From assembly GCA_037957365.1 (NCBI GenBank), contig JARHVA010000021.1, positions 67,001-131,000 on the forward strand: a stretch of DNA of 64,000 nucleotides, written 5' to 3'. This stretch comes from Torreya grandis (taxonomy: Eukaryota > Streptophyta > Pinopsida > Cupressales > Taxaceae). A program made the translations under genes and the position numbers. Below are positions 1 to 10,729 of the stretch, in pieces; within the stretch, counting starts at the first letter, position 1, and each line of letters begins with the position of its first letter. The notes beneath the pieces are model-generated. The model was given only the letters and a program-made list of their open reading frames with translations, did not search any database and was not told the origin of the DNA.

Positions 1-418
1 ATTATGATGTATAAGTACTCGTATATAGGAAATATATCTATATGATAGCTTTGGTATTCATATAAAATACAACATATATTGGTGTATTATGTCATGAACC
101 CGTATCTATAGTTTTATTGACTGATAAAAAATAAGGCACATGATCCTGAGGGTCAAAGAAATATAACCATATGAATATGGTCTCCTAGAAATATAACAAG
201 TTATTTAAACTAGATATTATATGTTCATGATATTTATGGCTTTCTTTATCATGACTAGTTGTTTGTACTATAGTAGTTGCACATATGAACAATGGACTAT
301 GATATTATTGTTCTTCATCGAATGCTTTATATTTGAATCTTCATACGAAGATTAAAACTATGTAATATAAATATAGATTATACTTGGATGGTATGAATTG
401 TACTTATCATGCCTATTA
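1..418 (+). repeat. Chromovirus 5' LTR, middle segment (left of the copia insertion)
   Basis: Aligns by eye to 15050-15460 of the 3' LTR, including shared stretches around the words acatatattggtgtatta and gttttatt. It is the part of the LTR just upstream of the site where copia element 1 landed. By comparison with the 3' LTR, about 2.8 kb of this LTR lies before the window. Confidence 0.85.
414..418 (+). repeat. Target-site duplication of copia element 1 (left)
   Basis: TATTA, repeated at 5724-5728. With one copy removed, the flanks rejoin into the uninterrupted LTR sequence seen near 15455-15470. Confidence 0.92.
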
Positions 419-1534
419 TGTTAGGTTGTGGAGCTAAAAGCTTCACTGATGCAAACATGGAGGAGGTTGCTGAGAGGTTGTTGAGTTGCAAAGAAACTGA
501 TGTTGGTCTGATCAACCAACTTCAGTCATATCCAGTGAGTAGAGCAGCTGACATCGGTCAGGATCAGCTGACGTCGGTCATCTCCAACCAGACAGGGACC
601 GACGTCAGTCACTTGTGTGGTTTTAGAATTGCTAGTTGATGAACAGTTAGTTTAACGAACTGGTTGTTTGCATGTTAAAGGCTAATTTTAGTCTTGGAGA
701 TGCAGATCTAATGATTGTAATTAGATGTCTAATTATTGTTTGCATGAGATCTGTTTAAGAGACTCATGGGCTGTATTGTAAAGTGTGAGGGATCAAAGCA
801 GGGATTCCCTAGGTGCTAGATAGAGAGAGAAAGCTTGGCTCCTCATAGTGCCATAGTGCCAAGTGTGTATGATCAAGTAGATCTGTGGGAGAGCAAGGTC
901 TGGTAGAAGATCCACATGGGTGTTGGTTTGGAGGTCAAGGGTTCTTCATGGTATGTAAGATCAGGTTGGTCTATAGGTGTGCAAGATCAGGAAGGAGATC
1001 TACATGGGTAAGTAAAGTCGGTTGATTTGCAAGTGTGTGTGTGAGGTCAAAGGAGATCTACGGGATAGCAAGATCAAAGGTGATAGCAACACCTCAAGGA
1101 GCAAGATCAGGTGAGATCTACTTCAAGTACATTGTGTACTTGTTTGTACTGGCAGTATTGTTACTGACTGGTGGACTGGCAGTATTGTTACTGACTGGTG
1201 GAGGTGAACAACAACTCTGTGTTTGAGTTGTTTTTTGGGACCGTAGTTGAGAGAGTGATCTCTTGAAGAGATTTATTGTTTATGCCCTAGAGGTATGGGA
1301 GCCCTACAGGTGTGTAAGGAAGAAGACTGTGGCATCTTCTTTATTGTATTTCCTTCTGGAAGAGTATTAATACTATTGAGTATTGTCTCTCATATTCTGT
1401 GTTGTTTTTGATTTCTAGTTACTTATTACTTCTGGTTAAATTTTGAGTTTAGTTGCTTGTACATGGTAATCAATTGTGCTTCCTAGATCCTATCAAGTGG
1501 TATCAGAGTTGTTTGTGGTTCTAGATTCCTGACA
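419..1534 (+). repeat. Copia element 1 5' LTR
   Basis: TGTTAGGTTGTGGAGC at the left, ATTCCTGACA at the right. Pairs along its length with 4625-5723. It holds a GACGTCGG-type box cluster (about 545-615), a 27-bp tandem duplication near 1149-1203 and, close to its right end, a second copy of the Met primer site (1498-1509). Short ORFs in it have no support. Confidence 0.93.
1149..1203 (+). repeat. 27-bp tandem duplication in the LTR
   Basis: The unit ctggcagtattgttactgac plus tggtgga occurs twice without change. The same pair is in the 3' LTR near 5357-5411, while the solo LTR and copia element 2 have one copy. It therefore arose before this element inserted. Confidence 0.93.
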
Positions 1535-1537
1535 AAG

Positions 1538-1549
1538 TGGAATCAGAGC
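1538..1549 (+). other. Copia element 1 primer-binding site
   Basis: TGGAATCAGAGC begins three bases after the LTR end. It differs at one position from TGGTATCAGAGC, the complement of the initiator Met tRNA 3' end. Confidence 0.85.
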
Positions 1550-1648
1550 TAAGGTTGCAGGGAACAGGTTTGTGTTTGATTATAGGTCACTCTCAAGGGT
1601 TTTTGATTGAGTGGGAGTATAGAAATGGCATAAGAAAGTAAGCTAAGA

Positions 1649-2170
1649 ATGGAGGAATTCAAAGGCATGAATGGTCAATTATGGTGTTATAGAAAGAAAG
1701 AGCAAGAAAATAAAAATTGTTGGTTGATAGCGGATCAACATAAAGGGAATGAAGAATCATGTGTTGCAGGTACTATTACATGGATTGCTCTTGTATGTTC
1801 CTTGGATAAAGTAGAATCTTGGTTTATAGATTTTGTTGCCTCTTTCCATGCAGCCCCAAATAGAGGGGTTGGTGAGCCTTGTCAAAGTATTAGCAAAGGG
1901 GAAGTGTGGCTAAAATTGTAGATGGCCAACACATGGGTGTTGAAGGAGGTCATGCAGGTCCCAGTCTTGAAGATGTGGCTAATTTCTTCAAGAAAGTTAG
2001 GAAATGAGAGATGCACAGAAACTCTCATAGCGGATGCACTTGAATTAGCAAGTGGTAAGAAAGTAGGTATCCTTTATCTATCTACTTATATTACTGATTC
2101 TTCTTCTATTATGAGGACATGGCTTTGTAGGCTTGGTCACAAGAGCAAGGAGATGCATGTTCTTAAGTGA
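1649..2170 (+). pseudogene. Copia element 1 gag/protease/GAG-pre-integrase remnant
   Basis: Starts MEEFKGMNGQLW, matching the gag start of element 2 (MEKFNGKNYQLW), but most of gag is missing. Within about 15 residues it jumps to a wrecked zinc-knuckle region and then to protease (ALVCSLDKVESWFIDFVASF; the catalytic DSG has become DFV). One TAG at 1919-1921 splits a frame that continues as MANTWVLKEVMQVPV and ends WLCRLGHKSKEMHVLK, the pre-integrase zinc region. An upstream ATG near 1625 hits a stop immediately. Confidence 0.8.
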
Positions 2171-2339
2171 AAGACTGATGTCTTTGATAAACTTAAGAAC
2201 TGGAAAGCCTTGGTGTTTATGGAGAAGATGATGGATAGAGATTAGAAGATGGGACTAAATAAATTTGAGTAGGGCATTTTGGATAGGGTTTTGATCCAAA
2301 AAGAGCTCATGGTAAAAATTCATCACTCACAGGAGAACA

Positions 2340-2580
2340 CAGGTACCGGCATCAGTCAGGAGAAACTGGCATCGAACAGATAGGTGCCAATGTCGGTCAT
2401 GTGTAGACTAGAGCCAATGGTGTCAAGCAGGGTAAGACTGACATCAGTCAGGGAACTAATATCAGCGATAGGTAGACACCGACATCGATCAGGAAACTAG
2501 CATCGATAGTCAAGACAGTCGCATGGAACCAATGTCGGTTGGATGCAGACTATGTGGTGACTAAGGTCAGTCACTGAGAC
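2340..2580 (+). repeat. GACGTCGG-type box cluster in place of integrase
   Basis: About ten degenerate copies of a box like GACATCGGTCA (for example near 2351, 2395, 2440, 2485 and 2530), spaced unevenly at roughly 25-50 bp. No reading frame continues through. In a normal copia element integrase would be here; copia element 2 has the same arrangement at 52090-52290. Confidence 0.75.
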
Positions 2581-2736
2581 AGATTTTGGGTGGACAGCAA
2601 GCTATCAAGGAGTCTCAAATACCCATATGGAGGACTGAAAGGGTAAGTAAGCCTCAAATTCGTTATTCCTCTTCTTTATACTCGTTGCTCACTGCAGAGT
2701 AAGAAGGATCCAAGAAATAGTGGGAGCATGGCATGA

Positions 2737-4500
2737 ATGAGGAATTTGATTCCTATGATGCAAAACCAAACAGGAGATTTGGTAGGGTTGCCAGCCGGTA
2801 TGAAAGCACTAAAAGACAAATGGATTCCTTGGTTAAAGAAGAGAGAGAATGGACATGTGAGATGGAAGGCTAGGTCATATGGTCTTGAGCAAGCTGCAGG
2901 ACAGTGGTACAAGTTTGACAGGTGGATGATAAAGCATGGCTTTAGTTAATGTCATTGTAACCATTGTGGTTTTTTTACCAAGTTGGATAATGGTCACTAC
3001 ATTATCCTGTTACTGTATGTGGATGATGTGCTTATTGCAGGTGCATATAGGTAATCCAAGAACAATATGCATGCTCTGTTACCACTTGGTCAGGATCTTG
3101 CTCCCTCAATAAGAGCACAAATATGATTACTCTGTATAAGCAACTAATCATAGAATTTAACCAAAAATATAAAGTAACTAGAAATATGAAACAACACAGG
3201 AATTGAGAGACAATACACAATTGCATTAATAATCACTCAGAAGAATATACAATAAAGAAGATGCCACTTCTTCTTCCACCTCAAAGGTTTGCCACACCTC
3301 AAGACCTTCTTCCCTCTCTCTCTTGGTCACAACAATCAACTCCAATACAGAATTAATGTTCACCTCTCCAACTAGTCAGTAACACGATGCCAGTTCACCA
3401 AGTACACAACTGTACTTCAAGTAGATCTCCTGCTCTCTGCTGCTACCTACAAATAACTAGACCATACTCACCATGTAGATGTCTTTCTACACCCCTGAAG
3501 AACCCTTGTCCTTGCCTCACCAAGTCTTTATGATTCTTTAACCAGTACCCCGGTGGATCTTCTCCAAGAACTTGCACAACCTGCAACTCTCTCTGCTCAT
3601 ACACTCTCAGTACCCCTATTGGTAACTAAGAGGAACTACTCTAGCTCTCTCTACAAGCCCAATGGCTTTCTAGCTACAAGATTACAATATAGCCCATGAG
3701 TCCATATATAGATCTCATGCTTACAATAATTAGACTTCCTTAATTACAATAATTAGACACGCAACTCAAGACTAAGACTATCCTTTGACATGCAAACATA
3801 TAGTCCAAAAATAGACTCTTCAAGATCAACATGCAAACTGCCTGTTCTTGCACAGGTTGCCGACGTTGGCTCCTCCATGACTGATGTCGGCCGACTGGTG
3901 ACCGATGCCAGTTGCTTCCTCACTACCATCTGACTGACGTTGGTTGATCAGACCGACGTCAGTTTCCTTGCAACGCATTCAGCAACCCTCTGCAACTCTG
4001 CATCCTCTGTAACTTCTCCTATTTGCATCCTGGTGAAGCTTTTAGCTCCACAACCTAACAATACATATAGGGAGTTTTTGAATTAAAGGTAAAGTTAGTT
4101 CAGTGGTATGTCATGAAGAATTTAGGAGCAGCAAAATTCTTTGGCATGATTATTCCTAGAGATAGGGAAGATCACAGGTTGATGTTGCCTCAAGATGATT
4201 GTGTGAAGGTAGTGTAGGATGCAGTATGGCAAGTACACCTATGGATGGACAATTCACAAAATAGGGTCCCCAATCACATGATGAGGTTGAGTACATGTGT
4301 ACTCCCTGATATTGCCCCAGTAGTGGGAGTTGTTAGCAGGTTTGTGGCCAATTTGGGAAAGAAGCACTGGAGAGCAGTTCAGTGGGTTCTCAAGTATCTG
4401 AGAGGGACCAGCAGTAGGGATTCATGCTATGCAGGGTCAAGTTCTTTTTGACATGGGTTTGTAGATGCGGATACGGTAGGTTACTTGGATGACAGGTGGA
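2737..4500 (+). pseudogene. Copia element 1 RT/RNase H remnant, split by a solo LTR
   Basis: The open stretch 2737-2949 reads GLPAGMKALKDKWIPWLKK, the copia RT start. The catalytic YVDD is at 3016-3027 (LLLYVDDVLIAG). The antisense solo LTR (3051-4060) follows at once. After it come ELKVKL-like sequence at about 4080 and the RNase H blocks LGKKHWRAVQWVLKYLRGTS (about 4355) and FVDADTVGYLDDRWNTIGC (about 4453). Most of the RT fingers/palm between 2949 and 3000 is missing. Confidence 0.85.
3051..4060 (-). mobile_element. Solo LTR of the same copia family, antisense
   Basis: The right end reads CTCCACAACCTAACA, the reverse complement of the family LTR start. The left end (gtaatccaagaacaat) is the reverse complement of the LTR end seen in element 2 (ttcttggatt). 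Flanks are ATATA on the left and ATACA on the right, a 5-bp duplication with one mismatch. No internal region is present, so it formed by recombination between two LTRs. It has one copy of the 27-bp unit and its own GACGTCGG-type boxes (about 3855-3985). Confidence 0.88.
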
Positions 4501-4610
4501 ACACCATAGGATGTGTGGTGGTTGGTCTTCAGGATTGATCTTGAAGAGGGATACAAGCCAGGAAAAAAATTAGACGATATACAGGTACAGGTATAGTGTA
4601 GCTATTTATC

Positions 4611-4624
4611 TCCAAATGGGATAT
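4611..4624 (+). other. Copia element 1 polypurine tract
   Basis: tccaaatgggatat directly before the 3' LTR; element 2 keeps the cleaner tccaagtgggagat. Confidence 0.65.
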
Positions 4625-5723
4625 TGTTAGGTTGTGGAGCTAAAAGCTTCACTGATGCAAACATGGAGAAGGTTGCTGAGAGATTGTTGAGTTGTAGATA
4701 AATTGACATCAGTCTGATCAATTGATGTCGGTCATATCCAATGAGTAGAGTAGCCAACATCGGTCAGGATCAATCAACGTCGATCATCTCCAACCAGACA
4801 GGGACCGATGTCGGTCGCTTGTGTGGTTCCAAAATTGCTAGTAGACGAACAATTAGTTTGACGAATCAGTTGTTTGCATGTTAAAGGCTAATTTTAGTCT
4901 TAGAGCTACGAATATAATTATTGTAATTGGATGTCTAATTATTGTTTGCATGAGATATATTTAAGAGACTCATGGGCTGTATTGTAAAGTGTGAGGGATC
5001 AAAGTAGGGATTCCCTGGGTGCTAGATAGAGAGAGCAAGCTTGGCTCCTCATAGTGCCATAGTGCCAAGTCTATATGATCAATTAGATCTACAGGAGAGC
5101 AAGGTCTGGTAAAAGATCCACATGGGTGCTGGTTTAGAGGACAAGGGTTCTTCATGGTATGTAAGATCAAGTTGGTTTACAGGTGTGCAAGATCAGGAAG
5201 GAGATCTATATGGGTAAGTAAAGTCGATTGATCTGCAGGTGTGTGTGCGAGGTCAAAGGAGATCTACGGGATAGCAAGATCAAAGGTGATAGTAACACAT
5301 CAAGGAGCAAGATCAGGTGAGATCTACTTAGAGTACATTGCGTACTTGTTTGTACTGGCAGTATTGTTACTGACTGGTGGACTGGCAGTATTGTTACTGA
5401 CTGGTGGAGGTGAACAACAGCTCTGTGTTTGAGTTGTTTGTTGGGACCGTAGTTGAGAGAGTGAGCTCTTGAAGAGATTTATTGTTTATGCCCTAGAGGT
5501 GTGTAAGGAAGAAGACTATGGCATCTTCTTTGTTGTATTTCCTTCTAAAAGAGTATTAATACTATTGGGTATTGTCTCTCATATTCTGTGTTGTTTCTGA
5601 TTTCTAGTTACTTATTACTTCTGGTTAAATTCTACATTTAGTTGCTTGTACATGGTAATCAATTATACTTGTTAGATCCTATCAAGTGGTATCAGAGCTG
5701 TTTGTGGTTCTAGATTCCTGACA
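4625..5723 (+). repeat. Copia element 1 3' LTR
   Basis: TGTTAGGTTGTGGAGC to ATTCCTGACA; close partner of 419-1534. It keeps an exact TGGTATCAGAGC at 5687-5698 inside the LTR, 25 bases before its end. Confidence 0.93.
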
Positions 5724-6706
5724 TATTATTATTTATATGATAGATAGTATAATGGAGATTCATTCATATGTTTGAGAGATTCAATGTATGCATTTTGATT
5801 ATTCTTGTGTTTAGCATGTTTTATCCCTATCAATAGAAAGTAATCTATATGAATATGTTGGTTATATTTATATTCACCAATCTCATATTGATGATACTAA
5901 GTAAGTAATGATATGGAATTCACTAGATTACTAACATCACCAATGCTAGATGAAGGTAATCTGATCAATTGGTGTGTATGAATTTGACTAATCCTAGAGA
6001 TCAATAACTATTAAAAACTTTGGCCAAAATAATGTTAGTTAGAAATAGTCATTTCATATGTATTATTTACATGTTTGTGTGATATCATATTATAACATAT
6101 TTATTTATGGTACACTTCATGTTCTTATAAATCATACAACACACTGGTACTAGCTTGTCTATCTGGATTCTCACATCGTCACTATCTACTCATCCATGAA
6201 AGAATGTCACTCTCTGATGGGGGTTATGTGGGGTATCGATGGTCTATGGTTGGTGTGAAAATACACTTATCTCCCTCCCCACAATAGTACTTATTCAAAG
6301 ATTGCACTTGAGATTTCCATAGATATTGGAATTCGAGAACTCATGCTTTGTGGAGCCTTATATATTGAATCTTGTATATTGTATTGGATTTATTATTATT
6401 GAGACATTATTTTTGATGAGATGTAAATATTTAATCATTTTACCATGATAATAGTAGTTTCATGATTGTACCATCCATGGACGAAAATTAGTAATTATTT
6501 TCTATATTCAATTATTTTGTGTTTCATTAAATGATAATGATCAATGATAGATAGATGTCACATATTTATTTTATAGTTATTATACTTAGAGTGTTTTATA
6601 TAAATCACTAATTAGATTCTCATGGTGAAATCTAATGAAAGAATAAATTTATTAAATTTTTAAAAAAATCACGTTATTCTAAGTAGATCCTAGTGGGGAT
6701 GTTACA
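5724..6706 (+). repeat. Chromovirus 5' LTR, right segment
   Basis: Continues the LTR after copia element 1; matches 15463-16420. It ends GGGGATGTTACA, as the 3' LTR does at 16420, and is followed by the primer-binding site. The first five bases (TATTA) are the copia target duplication. Confidence 0.88.
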
Positions 6707-6708
6707 TG

Positions 6709-6720
6709 TGGTATCAAAAC
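6709..6720 (+). other. Chromovirus primer-binding site (initiator Met tRNA type)
   Basis: TGGTATCAAAAC starts two bases after the LTR end. The consensus Met primer site is TGGTATCAGAGC, so two positions differ. Confidence 0.75.
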
Positions 6721-6978
6721 TACAACTCAAACTCTAAGAATTAACGAGTCCATTAAACATTTTCATATCCTTATGTTTACCAAAAAATAAGAATGGAAAA
6801 ATCTAGAATATATGGAGAGGGCCCTTTAATTATCAATAAAAACTCTCCATTTGATCCTAATCAATTTGCCACTGAACAAATAACATTATTGGATCAGATT
6901 CTCATAGCCATGAATGAGACCAAAGATAAAATTCTAGCCTTAGATCAGGTGGTTCATAACAATCTATAAAATATCTTC

Positions 6979-7711
6979 TGTTAAACACTTCCAGTTTAGT
7001 TAGATTTTAGTTGGGTCGTTAGATTGGGAACAAGCAGACAATCTGGAGTGAATCCAAGGCTATAAATAAGGGTGCAGAGATCAGAGAGAATTTTTTGAGA
7101 GAATTATTGTAAAGAGTTTAGACTTTCTAGAGGTGTGACTAGGCATATCATTTGCTTTTGTTCTATCTTCTTAAGGTTAGAAGGTTTATGTAACTGTGCA
7201 TGTTTCTGTGCCTCTTATGTGACTGAAAGATTAATGAGAAGATTGAATCCTATGCCTTTGGTGATATTTTCTATGTTATTGCAGAAGTAGTCTAGGTTGT
7301 GTTGTCAAGAGTTTAGACTTTCTAGAGCTATGATTAGGAATGTCATTTGCTTTTGTCTCATTTTCCTGAGTTGAAAAGTTTATATAACTGTGCGTGTTTC
7401 TATGCCTCTTATGTGACTAAAAAATTCAAATAAGAAGATTAAACCTTATGCCTTTGTTGACATTTTATGTATCATTGCAAAAGTAGTCTATGTTGTGAGC
7501 CTCTGTTTCTATTGTTTCCATCTTTTACATTGATCATGCACTTATTTTCTCTTAAATTTAAATGAATCCTACATATAATTTCACTATGCTCAGGATTAAG
7601 GTCAAATTACATTCAAGCGCATCGCCATAGTTAGATTTTCTTTCTTGCATTTGTGTTTTGTTAAAATTCCTATCCCTTTTCCTAGTATCTACTTGATATA
7701 GAGAAGAACCA
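6979..7711 (+). mobile_element. Possible solo LTR or small insertion inside gag
   Basis: The gag frame breaks at about 6970 and resumes after about 7712. The insert begins TGTTAAACACTTCC, ends CA at 7710-7711, and is flanked by TCTTC (6974-6978) and GCTTC (7712-7716), which match at 4 of 5 positions. Inside are a TATA-like ctataaataag near 7060 and a 195-bp tandem duplication (7113-7307 and 7308-about 7500). This fits a solo LTR, but no second copy in the window confirms the ends. Confidence 0.4.
7113..7500 (+). repeat. Tandem duplication, unit about 195 bp
   Basis: Both units begin agagtttagactttctagag and share the 'catttgcttttgt', 'gcctcttatgtgac' and 'atgcctttg' blocks in order. They have diverged by scattered substitutions. 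Confidence 0.8.
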
Positions 7712-7735
7712 GCTTCTTAAATAACTATTTTGGGT

Positions 7736-8345
7736 GATGGAGCTGAAGCATGGTTGACTAAGATGGAAAAATATTTAAATATTCAAAACTACTTTGAGGT
7801 CATTAAATCATTTTGGGGAACTTACTAGTTGGCTAGTGAAATAACTATGTGGCAGGCCAATGAGAATTTGGAAATGAATCTCAACTCAACCACAACTACA
7901 TGGGAGTAGTTTATTACATTATTCAAATCATGATGGCTTTCACAGTTATAATTTGACTAGAAGTTTACAAATTTATAGAATCTTAAGAAAAAAAGACTTA
8001 TCAATGAATGAGTACTGAGAATAGTTCACCAAAATTATGAAATGTGATGGAGCTGAAGCATGTTGACTAAGATGGAAAATTATTTTGAGATTCAAAACTA
8101 CTTTTAACTTACTAAAGAAATTTGGGGAGCTTACTCATTGGCTAGTAAAGCAACTATGTGGTAGGCCAACAAGAAGTTGAAAATGAATCTCAACTCAACC
8201 ACAACTACATGGGATAATTTTATGACATTGTTCAAATCATGATGGCTTCCATAATTATACTTTGACTAGAAGTTTACAAATTTCTAAAATCTTAAGCAAG
8301 GAGACTTATCCTTGAATGAGTACTGAGAATAATTCACCAAATTTT
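7736..8345 (+). repeat. Tandem duplication of a gag segment, unit about 310 bp
   Basis: Copy 1 (7736-8045) and copy 2 (8046-about 8345) both start gatggagctgaagcat and keep the same order of blocks, including aatctcaactcaaccacaac and gaatgagtactgagaat. Both carry stops, and the differences are scattered, so the duplication is old. Confidence 0.85.
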
Positions 8346-8849
8346 TGAAGTATGTACCTTAGTACTAAGTAGATGAGTGGTTCAAAATTAGTAATTGTAT
8401 CATAGAATTGACACCCTAGATTGGTGGATATGTGGACGTCCATGTGCCATCTACTATGAACTAGGTCTTTGACAAGGTAGTCAAGTAGGAACAAAAGTTG
8501 AAATCTTTCTCAATCCAGGAACAAGTTTAAGAAAAAGTTTGAAAGTTATAAACCAACTTTAAAAAATAAGAACTAGAAGTAGAGGAGTGGAGACTCTAGG
8601 AGTTAGTTCAAAAATCAAAGTGATAGATTTAATAATGGTTCAGGTAATAAGAAACCAAACAATGGTTTCAAGGGAAACCAATAGGATGATAGGAAGGGAC
8701 CACCTAGAGGTTGCTTCATTTATGGAGGTGACTATTATGCTTGTGAGTGTACCTATAATAATTAAAATAACAAAGGTTCTACTCCTCAACAAGTAACTTT
8801 TCAAAAATGCATTCATGTGCCATTTGATAATCAACAAGCTAAATTCCAA

Positions 8850-9070
8850 GATTTACCCATATAACTATCAGGTATTTTTTTTGAACATCCATTTTTCATT
8901 TTGATAGATATAAGGGGTACAAAATATTTTATATCTCCTATAATTCTAAATAAGTTATCTATAAGAGTTGGAGTAATAACAAATGCATAGTTGGTACAAT
9001 ATGGGAATGATTCAAAAGTTAAAGTTGACAAGTGTTTAGTTGAAGTGGAGATCAGGTTTCTCAAACTCAC
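8850..9070 (+). pseudogene. Chromovirus aspartic protease remnant
   Basis: Lies between the zinc knuckle and RT. The frame reads FFILIDIRGTKYFISPII, where the family has a (V)(L)(I)DSG(A)T(H)SFIS motif; the catalytic D is kept, but S-G has become I-R. Stops follow (for example in A-stop-LVQYG). The assignment rests on motif and position. Confidence 0.6.
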
Positions 9071-9282
9071 AATAGTAATGGACTAGGGTCATACGATGTG
9101 ATTCTAAGAGTCAAATGGATTGTAAATCATAAGGCCATGGTTGACTGCTATCTTAAGAATGTTGAGTGTCTAGACAATTTTGGGAATCAAATATAAATTC
9201 AAGGTGAGAAAAAGGAGTTGAGGCTAAGGTAGATTTTTGAAATGTAACTCAAGAAGGTTGAAAAAGGTTCCAATAATTTATC

Positions 9283-10210
9283 ATGAAGATAAATGAAATG
9301 AATGAATATAAGGAACCATCCCTTGAAGATTTTCCATTCCTTAAGAATTTTCATGATGTGTTTCTAGAAGAATTTCTTGGATTACCTCCTAAACATGAAT
9401 CTAACTTATTTATTGATATCATATCTAGATTAGAACCACAGTCTAAAGCATCATATAAGATGACAACCACTAAATTGGTTGAATTGAAGGATCAAATCCA
9501 AGAATTATTGTCAAAAGGGTTGATCAGGCTAAGTGTGTCACCATGGGGTGCACCAATTGTGTTTGTCAAGAAGAAGGATGATACTCTTTGACTTTACATA
9601 GATTATAGAATGTTGAATAAGTCAACTATCAAAAATAGGTATCCACTCCTCATATAAATGATATTTTTGACCAAATATGAAGGATAATGGTCTTTTATAA
9701 GATTGAACTTAGATCAAGATATCATTAGCTAAGAATAAGGGATGAGGATATTTTCAAGACTACATTTAGAAGTTGTTATGGGCACTATGAGTTTATAGTG
9801 TTACCATTTGGGTTGACAAATGCTCCTAAAATATTCATGAACCTCATAAATAGTGTGTTGAGATATTATGTAGATCATTTTATTTTGGTCTTTCTTGATG
9901 ACATTCTTATATCCTCTAAGAATGAAGAGGAACATCTCCAACATCTGGATTTGATTTTGTAATGGTTGTAGAAGCACAAGTTGTATGGCAAGTTGTCTAA
10001 GTGTGCATTTTTCCAAGAGAAAGTGAAGTATCTAGGACATATTATCTCTATGGATGGTATTTTAGTGGATCTGGCAAAGATAAGAGCCATTATGGAATGG
10101 TCAACACCAAAGAATGTGCATGAGGTAATAAGTTTCATGGGATTAATGGGCTATTACAAGAAGGTCATTCTAAATTCTAAGATAGATAATCCAATTACCT
10201 CTCTGTAGCA
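9283..10210 (+). pseudogene. Chromovirus reverse transcriptase remnant
   Basis: An open stretch of 102 codons (9283-9591) holds the N-terminal RT signature: FLGLPPKHE, then KGLIRLSVSPWGAPIVFVKK. After a TGA near 9590 come [28 protein letters not shown] and the catalytic FLDD box at 9891-9902, then YLGHIISMDGI and MGLMGYYKKV in the thumb/connection. There are at least one frameshift between 9590 and 9740 and several stops. The motif order is that of Ty3/gypsy RT, which copies element RNA into DNA in cytoplasmic particles. Confidence 0.88.
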
Positions 10211-10219
10211 TAAGAACCA

Positions 10220-10690
10220 AAGTTTTAGGTGGTCAAATAAGTTTGAAGTAGCTTTTTAAGAATTAAAAAGAGGCTTATTTTGACACCAGTGCTAAGAGTT
10301 CATGATCCCAATGGTCAATTTTCAATGATCATAAATACATCTAGGGATGGATATGAAGGAGTCCTTGTGCTGGATGGTATAGTGGTAGCCTATAAATCAA
10401 GGAATTTGAAGCCTTATGAGGTAAACCTATTCCATTCATGACCTAAAACATGTAGTAATTGTGCATGATTTATAAGTTTGGTAGCATGATTTGTTAGTAA
10501 ACCATTTTAGCTCTAGATGGCTAACTTGGGACTTAATTACATTGTCACCCAATCAAATTTGAATGCTTATTAGAGATGTCATCTAGTGTTCTTGTCTAAT
10601 TATGATTTCAATATCAATTATATCAAAGGTAAGGAAAATAGAGTAGCTGATGCCTTAAGTTGTAGGAGGTACATAGCAACTATGAATATT
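10220..10690 (+). pseudogene. Chromovirus RNase H remnant
   Basis: Follows RT. Recognisable pieces are PNGQFSMIINTSRDGYEGVL (first catalytic region; the usual ETDAS is INTSR), VVAYKSRNLKPYE and, near the end, NYDFNINYIKGKENRVADAL, which closes RNase H in this superfamily. Several stops lie between. Confidence 0.8.
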
Positions 10691-10729
10691 ATTAGTACTT
10701 TTAGGGACTGAGTGATCAAATTATCACTA

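Larger units (their letters stand above)
419..5723 (+). mobile_element. Ty1/copia element 1, integrase-less, 5305 bp
   Basis: Bounded by TG (419) and CA (5723) and by 5-bp duplications (TATTA). The LTRs are 419-1534 and 4625-5723; the internal region is about 3.1 kb, short for copia (usually about 4 kb or more between LTRs). Order: primer site, a crippled gag/protease frame, GAG-pre-integrase, then no integrase core but a GACGTCGG-box cluster, then RT and RNase H pieces. RT is split by an antisense solo LTR of the same family. The element lies in the chromovirus 5' LTR and so is younger than it. Confidence 0.92.
6793..8830 (+). pseudogene. Chromovirus gag remnant, interrupted and internally duplicated
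   Basis: An ATG at 6793 opens 58 codons to a TAA at 6967. Reading then breaks at a probable insertion (6979-7711). From about 7736 gag-like sequence resumes (DGAEAWLTKMEKY), and a segment of about 310 bp is present twice. A degenerate zinc knuckle lies at 8712-8750: C-F-I-Y-G-G-D-Y-Y-A-C-E-C, where CX2CX3HX4C is expected, so the second Cys and the His are both Tyr. Gag would form the particle and bind the RNA; this copy cannot. Confidence 0.7.

Noticed and set aside
1035..1226. 63-codon ORF with LAVLLLTGG repeats, also at 5241-5432
   Set aside because: The two are the same LTR segment; the peptide repeat is the 27-bp duplication. No sign of selection as protein, and absent from the sister LTRs.
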